Assembly: GCA_046328715.1 (NCBI GenBank)
Contig: JAXLWB010000063.1
Coordinates: 1-58,919, forward strand
DNA: 58,919 nt
Origin: JAXLWB01 sp046328715
GTDB taxonomy: Bacteria; Chloroflexota; Anaerolineae; Caldilineales; Caldilineaceae
Direction: 5' to 3'
Shown here: one piece after another, positions 50,138 through 56,673 of the stretch
Position numbering within the stretch: position 1 is the stretch's first letter
How the letters are laid out: each line of letters starts with the position of its first letter
The notes under the pieces: model-generated
What the model was told of the DNA's origin: nothing
The model's input: the letters and a program-made list of their open reading frames with translations, nothing else
Database searches by the model: none
Made by a program: the position numbers and the translations under genes

Positions 50138-50986
50138 ATCTAGTATTGTTAACAATGCTGCATCGTGTAGATTGAGACCCTCACTTGGCAGTACAAAAGC
50201 CCCACCCTGCTCCATCAAAACCAAATTCACCAGCCGCTCGATGTTGGCGCGTTCCAGCCAATGGTAGCGTGCCTCTATCCCATGCAGTCGTAGCCAGTTT
50301 GTGACCTCTTGGCGCAAGGCATCCGCCCTCCCTACTTCATCACTGATCAAAATCAAAATAAGTGGCGCAGCCTGCTCCCGAAGCAACTGCGTCGCTAAGC
50401 TCAATGCCCGTTTCGCTGCACTTGATCCATCATAGCCGACCAGAACGGGCTGCTTACGGGGAATGTGACGTTGAAGGACGAGTGTCAGCCGCGGCGGTGC
50501 CTGGACTACGACTGCGCGCGTGGTTGAACCGAGCGGGGTTGCACCAGTGCGTGTGCGTCTGCTGCGACCCAAAATCACCAGGTCAGATTCACTCGTTGCC
50601 TTGTTTACCTCAGTGGCGATCACCCCACGCACCACCTGGAAGGACCAGGGTAGTTTGTGCTGCTCGGCCACACGCATCAACATTCGGCGCAGGGTGGCGG
50701 CTTGGGCGCGCAATTGGCGCTCTAGGGTGAGGGTTTGCAGCGGACGCCGTGCCGTTGAAAAGGAGCCGAGCTCGTAGGCAAAGGGCAACTCAACCAGCCG
50801 CAGCAGGTTGATATCCTCTACAAAGATGCCAACCAACTCGCTCTCCATACTTTGCGCCAATTCAGCCGCAGCTTCGAGTAGGTGAACGCTCTGCTCTGTT
50901 GCATCCAACGCTACAACCACACGCCGGATTTGGGGTTCGTTTTCAGCCGAGAAGGGGTCAGCGGTGCCGGGTTCCGTGCCAGTCAT
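50105..50986 (-). CDS. Universal stress protein with two UspA-like domains
   Basis: A 293-residue tandem protein. Domain 1: RRVVVALDATEQSVHLLEAA, ending SESDLVILGRSRRTRTG with the G2xG9x-like loop changed to TPLGSTTRAVV. Domain 2: PVLVGYDGSSAAKRALSLAT to QCPVLLVR, without the ATP loop. Its start overlaps the Lon-like gene stop (ATGA), indicating co-translation with the protease. USPs bind ATP or other ligands under stress. Its 3' end overlaps the hydrolase gene on the other strand by 33 bases. Confidence 0.88.
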   Translation of the reverse strand: MTGTEPGTADPFSAENEPQIRRVVVALDATEQSVHLLEAAAELAQSMESELVGIFVEDINLLRLVELPFAYELGSFSTARRPLQTLTLERQLRAQAATLRRMLMRVAEQHKLPWSFQVVRGVIATEVNKATSESDLVILGRSRRTRTGATPLGSTTRAVVVQAPPRLTLVLQRHIPRKQPVLVGYDGSSAAKRALSLATQLLREQAAPLILILISDEVGRADALRQEVTNWLRLHGIEARYHWLERANIERLVNLVLMEQGGAFVLPSEGLNLHDAALLTILDLMQCPVLLVR

Positions 50987-53430
50987 GTGGCCTCTTCTTC
51001 CTTTGCACTTGGCTTATTGAAATCTGAGCGCTTCTGCGCCAATTCACGCAACCGCTCTTGTACCAAGCGGTTGATGCTGTCTTCGGGATAGCTGCCTTCG
51101 TTGTCTCGCTCACCCGCTGCAACACCCGTCAGCAGAGTAATGCCTTGATCGATGGTCTCCACCGTATAGACATGAAATTGACCGTCTGCCACGGCTTGCA
51201 CCACATCATGGCGCAACATCAGATGTTTGGCGTTGGCGACCGGGATCAGCACCCCTTGCTGGCCCGTCAAACCACGGGCGCGACAGAGATCAAAGAAGCC
51301 TTCGATCTTCTCATTGACGCCGCCAATCGCCTGCACCTGTCCGCGCTGATTGACCGAGCCGGTAACCGCCAGCGACTGTTTAATCGGTACCTGGGCAATT
51401 GCCGAGAGCAGGGCGTAGAGTTCGGCAGACGAGGCACTGTCCCCTTCGACCCCGCTGTACGACTGTTCGAATACCAGGCTGGCGGACAGGGAAAGCGGCT
51501 GTTCGGTGCCGTAGCGGGCACCCAAGAAGCTCGACAGGATCAAGACCCCTTTGGCATGGATCGGGCCGCCTAATTCTACTTTGCGTTCGATATCTACCAC
51601 TTCGCCACTGCCCATGCGGATGCGTGCGGTAATGCGGCTGGGGCGACCAAAGGCAAAGTTGCCCAGTTGGATCACGGAAAGGCCGTTGATCTGGCCGACC
51701 TCTGCACCTTGGGTATCGATCAGAATCGTCTCACGCACGATCGATTCCTGGACCTGCTCGCGCAGACGGTCGGCGCGGAAGACGCGGGCATCGATGGCGC
51801 GCTGCACATCGGCTGCCGTCACGACGCTGGACCCGTTGTTGCTGTGGTTGCGAGGATTCACACTCGCCCAGTAGCTCGCCTCGCGCAGCAGGTCGGCGAT
51901 GCTGCTGACCTGCGTGCTTAGCTTGTGGGCGTCTCCTACCTGGCGGGCGCTCTGTTCGATGACGCGGGCGACGGCTGAGCGGTCAAAGGGATGCAGATTG
52001 CACTTGCGCACGAGGTGGGCAATCAGGCGGGCATATTGGATCTGGGTGTCGGAGGTGCGATCCATCTGTTCGGCAAAATCAGCGGCGACCTTGAACAGTT
52101 CAACAAACTCGGGATCGTAAGCCGAGAGCAGATAGTAGAGCGGTGAATCGCCGATCAGGGCGACTTTGACATCGAGTGGAATCGGCTCCGGCTCCAGGGA
52201 TACAGTGCTGATCAGGCTAAAGGCCTGGGCTGGCGACTCGATGCGCAACTGGTTAGCGCGCAGCGCTCGTTTGAGGCTTTCCCAGGCGAAGGGCTGCTGC
52301 AAGATCTTGGCGGCGTCCAAAATCAGGTAACCGCCATTCGCACGATGTAAGGCTCCAGCTTTGATGAGGTTAAAATCGGTCAGTAAAGCCCCCATCTGTG
52401 CCACATATTCAATCCGCCCGATCAGATTCTGAAAGGTGGGATTGTCTTCATAGATCACAGGTGCGCCCTGCAAGTCACTGTTATCGACCACGACGTTGAC
52501 GCGATAACGCCGTAAGAGCGGATTGTCTGCCTGATTGCCTCGCCCCGTCGGTGGGATGTTGCCAGGCTGTGCACCTTCCTGAGGAAGGAAATTCTGCACA
52601 TTTTCGATGACATCTTTCTGCATCGCTTCCAGGTAACTCACTACGTTGGGCAAGCTTTGATATTTGGCAAGCAGGTCAGTAATCGATCCACTTACGGCAA
52701 AGGTGGCAATCTCACGATTAAGTTCACGGATGCGATCCTGCATCTGGCGTTGTAGTCGGGGAACCTGTTGCAAAATCTTCTGGAGATCCACCTGCAACTT
52801 CTCGACTTCGCCTTCCAACTGCTGGCGCACCTCAGGCGCGAGCGCTTGCACCTCCTGCGCCGAGAGCACTTGACCCTCGCGCACGGGGGCAAAGACAAGC
52901 CCACCCGGCGTGCGTAAGAGTGACAATCCCTTTTCCTGCGCACGCCGCTGAAGTTCCTCGAAGCCCTTTTCCTGTTGCTCCTGAAATTCCTGTTGCGCTT
53001 CCTGGCGGCGATTTTGGTATTCTTCGCTCTCAAAGGCGGTCGAAAGTGCCGTTTGGATCTCTTCCACCAGGCGATCTGCATCCTGCTTCAATTCTTTGCC
53101 CTTGCCAGGAGGCAGTTGCAAGGCGCTGGGGCGATAGGTTTCGCTGAAATTATTGATGTAGGTCCAATCGGCAGGGGTGCTCTCGCTGGCGGCTTTCTCG
53201 GTAAAATATTGACGTACCAGCGAATGACGTCCCACGCCACTGCTACCAAGCACAAAGAGGTTGTAGCCTTCCTGCTCAATCCCGATGCTAAACTGTACCG
53301 CCTCGACTGCGCGTGGTTGGCCAATCACCTGTGAAAGATCTTCTAAATCAGCACTGGTTTCAAAGGTGAATTCATCGAGGTTGCAGGGCTGGTAGAGCTC
53401 GTTTGCCCCTAGCTCTTTGGCACTTTGCAT
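50983..53430 (-). CDS. Lon-like ATP-dependent protease (AAA_32 / LonB-type)
   Basis: An 815-residue protease. The N-terminal domain contains NLFVLGSSGVGRHSLVRQYF (Walker A variant with Arg in place of Lys, typical of this family), then a long coiled-coil insertion (about 120-260, rich in Gln/Glu/Arg), the AAA core with GGYLILDAAKILQQPFAWES (Walker B region), and the Lon_C domain with Ser about 665 in VEGDSASSAELYALLSA and Lys about 708 in AIGGVNEKIEGFFDLC. AAGGAA precedes the ATG. The family degrades damaged or regulatory proteins; the specific targets are unknown. Confidence 0.92.
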   Translation of the reverse strand: MQSAKELGANELYQPCNLDEFTFETSADLEDLSQVIGQPRAVEAVQFSIGIEQEGYNLFVLGSSGVGRHSLVRQYFTEKAASESTPADWTYINNFSETYRPSALQLPPGKGKELKQDADRLVEEIQTALSTAFESEEYQNRRQEAQQEFQEQQEKGFEELQRRAQEKGLSLLRTPGGLVFAPVREGQVLSAQEVQALAPEVRQQLEGEVEKLQVDLQKILQQVPRLQRQMQDRIRELNREIATFAVSGSITDLLAKYQSLPNVVSYLEAMQKDVIENVQNFLPQEGAQPGNIPPTGRGNQADNPLLRRYRVNVVVDNSDLQGAPVIYEDNPTFQNLIGRIEYVAQMGALLTDFNLIKAGALHRANGGYLILDAAKILQQPFAWESLKRALRANQLRIESPAQAFSLISTVSLEPEPIPLDVKVALIGDSPLYYLLSAYDPEFVELFKVAADFAEQMDRTSDTQIQYARLIAHLVRKCNLHPFDRSAVARVIEQSARQVGDAHKLSTQVSSIADLLREASYWASVNPRNHSNNGSSVVTAADVQRAIDARVFRADRLREQVQESIVRETILIDTQGAEVGQINGLSVIQLGNFAFGRPSRITARIRMGSGEVVDIERKVELGGPIHAKGVLILSSFLGARYGTEQPLSLSASLVFEQSYSGVEGDSASSAELYALLSAIAQVPIKQSLAVTGSVNQRGQVQAIGGVNEKIEGFFDLCRARGLTGQQGVLIPVANAKHLMLRHDVVQAVADGQFHVYTVETIDQGITLLTGVAAGERDNEGSYPEDSINRLVQERLRELAQKRSDFNKPSAKEEEAT

Positions 53431-53693
53431 GAGTTAACATTTCCTTAGTGGATAGGACGTACGTAGACAAGTGTGAATTTTGTAGAACAAGATCGTTTCT
53501 GGTTCGCTTTTCCGGTTACCCGTAACAAAAGAAAATATCCTGTGCTACGGGTAGCTACATGAAGAGTAATGCGTGAACCGTGAGTTGCTAACGAAAATTC
53601 ACGCATTCCGTATCACGAATCACCTAGCATCGTATGAATCATCAACTTAGACATCCATAATGGCGGTGACGGTTAGGCAGAGTTCGTAGTTAC
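53431..53693. other. Intergenic region with a GCGTGAA-type repeat
   Basis: A weak palindrome (about 53566-53625) with AATGCGTGAACCGTGAG and the inverse ATTCACGCATTCCGTATCACG, related to the period-7 repeat at 4930-5022. No gene. Confidence 0.5.
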
Positions 53694-54938
53694 TCAGAAC
53701 CGCTGAAGATGCTCTTGCCAACCTGCGAGGCTGGGCGACGAATCCTCAAAGTAGAGGCCAAAGACCCCACAAAACGTTTGCAGCATCTGTTGGGCGAGTT
53801 GCACCGATTCACCACGATTGGCTGCCAGGAGAATTTGCTCGCTCAGCTCTTGGATGATTTGAATTGCTCGTGAGCTGTTGAGATCCTCAGCTAGCGCTTG
53901 GTCAAAGGCATGACGGAGCGGTTCCACGTGGAGTTCGGGTCCCTCCTCGGTCACGGTGTCGAGCGCTTGGGCAATCTGCTGTGCCAATTGCTCAGCTTGC
54001 TGGAGTTCTGTCTCCACATACGACCAGGTCTCCCGGTAGTGGTGCTGCCCCAGGTAGAGGCGCAGCGCATTGGGCGAGTAATGTTCTAACAGATCGCGCA
54101 CCATGACCAAGTTGCCCAGCGATTTGCTCATCTTTTCGCCGTCTTGCTCGACCATGGCTGTGTGCACCCAATAGCGCGCAAATGGTTTGGCGGTCAGTGG
54201 CTTTACCTGGGCAATCTCACATTCGTGATGGGGAAAGAGCAGGTCGGCCCCACCGATGTGAATGTCGATCTGCTCATCCAGCAAATGAGTGGCCAGGGTG
54301 GAACATTCAATGTGCCAACCGGGTCGTCCAGCACCCCACGGGCTCGGCCAACTGGGTTCGCCGGGACGTTGTGCCTGCCAAAGCACGAAATCGAGCGGAT
54401 CCTGTTTGTTAGGATCATCCGGATCGTTGCCGCGCTCGTTGGCTACAGACAGCATCTCTGCCCGTGGAATATGGCTCAATTGACCAAACTCAGGCCAGGC
54501 AGCGACCCGAAAGTAGACATTGCCTGCCGCTTCGTAGGCCACACCCGCCTGCAATAATGCTTGCACCATCTCGATAATTTGCTCGATGGCATCGGTAGCA
54601 CGGGGCAGCGCATCGGGCGGACGCACATTGAGCGACTGCATATCTTCGATATAGTGGCGGGTCCATTGGTTGCCCAAGTCATGCCAGTTGTCGCCAACTT
54701 CCTTTGCTTTGCGCAGGATGTCGTCGTCAATATCGGTGACGTTTTGCACATAGCGCACCTGGTAGCCTTGATATTCAAGGTAGCGAATCAGAATATCAGC
54801 CGCAGCGTAGGTGAATGCATGACCCAAATGGGTGGTGTCGTAGGGGGTGATGCCACAGACATAAAGGAGCACGGGCGCTCCCTCTGCCCGGGTATGGAAT
54901 GGTTCGAGCTGTTGTGAATAGGAGTTGTAGAGTCTCAC
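53694..54938 (-). CDS. MshC-like cysteine ligase / short cysteinyl-tRNA synthetase-like protein
   Basis: A 414-residue class Ia synthetase-fold protein. YVCGITPYDTTHLGHA (26-41) carries HLGH (HIGH signature), and KMSKS occurs near 270 (DGEKMSKSLGNLV). Zinc ligands are in VCG, WHIECS and FPHHECE. The motif CGITPYD-THLGHA and 414-residue length match MshC, which joins cysteine to GlcN-inositol in mycothiol synthesis; true CysRS normally has CGPTVYD and an extra anticodon-binding domain, absent here. MshC-like ligase activity is therefore plausible, but a minimal CysRS remains possible. Starts with GTG. Confidence 0.85.
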   Translation of the reverse strand: MRLYNSYSQQLEPFHTRAEGAPVLLYVCGITPYDTTHLGHAFTYAAADILIRYLEYQGYQVRYVQNVTDIDDDILRKAKEVGDNWHDLGNQWTRHYIEDMQSLNVRPPDALPRATDAIEQIIEMVQALLQAGVAYEAAGNVYFRVAAWPEFGQLSHIPRAEMLSVANERGNDPDDPNKQDPLDFVLWQAQRPGEPSWPSPWGAGRPGWHIECSTLATHLLDEQIDIHIGGADLLFPHHECEIAQVKPLTAKPFARYWVHTAMVEQDGEKMSKSLGNLVMVRDLLEHYSPNALRLYLGQHHYRETWSYVETELQQAEQLAQQIAQALDTVTEEGPELHVEPLRHAFDQALAEDLNSSRAIQIIQELSEQILLAANRGESVQLAQQMLQTFCGVFGLYFEDSSPSLAGWQEHLQRF

Positions 54939-54950
54939 GGCATGGCCTGG

Positions 54951-55089
54951 AAAAGTGAATCAGTAGGCTAGTAAGTTAGTGAGGCTGTGCCAGTTCTTCG
55001 ACATATCGCTGTCTCGCTGACTCACCATCTACCGACTCACTGCCTACTGATTTACGGTCTACTAATTCACTATCTTACTGTCCCATTAT
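54951..55089. repeat. Long imperfect palindrome of AGTAAGTT/AGTAGGCT octamers
   Basis: Left part contains AGTAGGCT, AGTAAGTT, AGTGAGG; right part has ACTGCCTACTGATTTACGG and TACTAATTCACTATCTTAC. Reads as an octamer-repeat palindrome with several mismatches, between the PRC-barrel gene stop and the ligase start. Confidence 0.65.
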
Positions 55090-55090
55090 T

Positions 55091-56383
55091 TCACTGATTT
55101 GCTGAATCAGTGATGCCGTGATCCGCCCAATATTTGTCAATCTCTGTGCTGAAGTCTTGAGGCAGCACTTGATCGTTGGGGTAAAGGTTGACATCATAGC
55201 GCGGGGCAGTCTGCAAGACGGTGGCATCAATGTTGCTGTTGAAGGCAATCTGGTTGTTGCCCATGTTCTGTACATCGAGTGCACTGTAAGGGATGATGTA
55301 GGGGTTCTGATCGGTGCCAGTTGCGGTGCCGAAGTCGAAGAGAATGTACTTGATTCGGCTGCGGCTCAGGTCAATCAGCGTATCCTGAATCGTGCCAGCC
55401 CCGCTGCCCAAGTCAGCCAGAGCGTAGCCAGTCATATCCTTGAGCCACATCACAGAAGAGCCGCTGGTCGCAGTAGTGGAACCGGTAGCAGTAACCGGGC
55501 TACTAGCAGTAACGGACACGCCAGGATTGATGCCTAGGTTGCTCCAAAAATTGGAGACGGCGCTGTTCCAGTCGGGTGTGGAGACGTCCGGCCAGTTGTC
55601 GCCAACATCCGGGAAGTTTTGCAGCTCTTGCTCGTTGAAATTGAGAATCAACTGTCCATCGCCCATACGGAACGCATTGAGCGGCATAACCAGATTCTTA
55701 TCGCCGATATCTAGCAATCCACCATACTCGACAAAAGCAAAGAGAATATTGCCTGTGGAAACATCGACCAGATAATCAGCAATATTTCCTGAAACTTGAC
55801 CATCCTCGTTAACGAAATCGTAGCCGCTCAAGGTGGAAGAGCGAATCAACATGCCTTCGGCACCGGAAACGCCAGCCGAGCTACCTGTTGTGCCGGAAAT
55901 TGTCCCTGTGTCGGTCGTGGCGGAGCTACCGGAAGCTGAACTACCCGTTGCCGTCATGGTTGCGCTGGGAGAAATCTCCTCAGTCGCAGTGACGGTTTCC
56001 ATCGGCGAAACACTGTCCGTACCAGTTGTAGTTTCGGTTCCCGTGATCTCATCCGTTGTGGTCATCGTCTCGGTGGCAGAAGCCCCGGTCGTCTCAGTCA
56101 TGGTTTCACTAGGAGAAATCTCTTCGGTAGAGGTGATCGCTCCGGGCGAAGTCAGGGTTTCGGTTGGCGAAAGCGTCCCTGTATCCGTCAACGTTTCGGT
56201 GGTGCCGGCCTCCGAGGTCGGTGTGTTCTCGACGAGAGGTGTTGTTGTATTTTCAACCAGCGGTGTCGCCACAGCAGTCGGCGTGGGATTGTTACCCGAG
56301 CCGCAGGCTGACAGGACAAGCGCTCCCACAAGTAGAATCGCCACAAAAAGAGCAGGCGTTGATTTCCAAGGTTTTCGTTGCAT
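55091..56383 (-). CDS. PRC-barrel lipoprotein with Thr/Ser-rich stalk
   Basis: A 430-residue exported lipoprotein: signal peptide ending in the lipobox LSAC (Cys about 27), then a Thr/Ser/Glu-rich low-complexity stalk (about 35-170, repeats such as ETMTETT and SPSETM), and two PRC-barrel-like domains (about 178-230, MLIRSSTLSGYDFVNEDGQV, and about 318-370, MWLKDMTGYALADLGSGAGT). AAGGAG precedes the ATG. PRC-barrels often bind RNA, lipids or proteins at surfaces. Function unknown; the stalk suggests surface display. Confidence 0.82.
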   Translation of the reverse strand: MQRKPWKSTPALFVAILLVGALVLSACGSGNNPTPTAVATPLVENTTTPLVENTPTSEAGTTETLTDTGTLSPTETLTSPGAITSTEEISPSETMTETTGASATETMTTTDEITGTETTTGTDSVSPMETVTATEEISPSATMTATGSSASGSSATTDTGTISGTTGSSAGVSGAEGMLIRSSTLSGYDFVNEDGQVSGNIADYLVDVSTGNILFAFVEYGGLLDIGDKNLVMPLNAFRMGDGQLILNFNEQELQNFPDVGDNWPDVSTPDWNSAVSNFWSNLGINPGVSVTASSPVTATGSTTATSGSSVMWLKDMTGYALADLGSGAGTIQDTLIDLSRSRIKYILFDFGTATGTDQNPYIIPYSALDVQNMGNNQIAFNSNIDATVLQTAPRYDVNLYPNDQVLPQDFSTEIDKYWADHGITDSANQ

Positions 56384-56673
56384 CTTGATCTCCTTTGATG
56401 ATTTGGTGTTTGAATTTGTTTCGCCAGCACCTACCCTACCACGAGCGAGTTCTGTTTCCCTGTACTACGAGAAGAAAACAGGATATAAAAGCGGATATAT
56501 CCTAACTGCTTTTTATTGGGAATTCCTCTGTAATGGGGAGTGGAACCCAATGCTTGTAAATTGAACCTTGTAAAAATGCGCGAGGTTCGCTATGATGACA
56601 AGTGAGAATCCAGTAAAGTGAGTATGCTTCCGTTGCGCTTCTCCTCTATTTGTGTCGGTAAACGCTACAATCT
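56384..56673. other. Intergenic region of about 290 bases with a promoter candidate
   Basis: Divergent spacer between the PRC-barrel and CheB/CheR genes. Contains the promoter at 56568-56596; no gene or palindrome was identified. Confidence 0.4.
56568..56596 (+). promoter_or_regulatory. Sigma-70-type promoter candidate for the CheB/CheR gene
   Basis: TTGTAA, 17-base spacer, TATGAT, located about 78 bases before the ATG. Good spacing but a weak -35 box. Confidence 0.35.
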
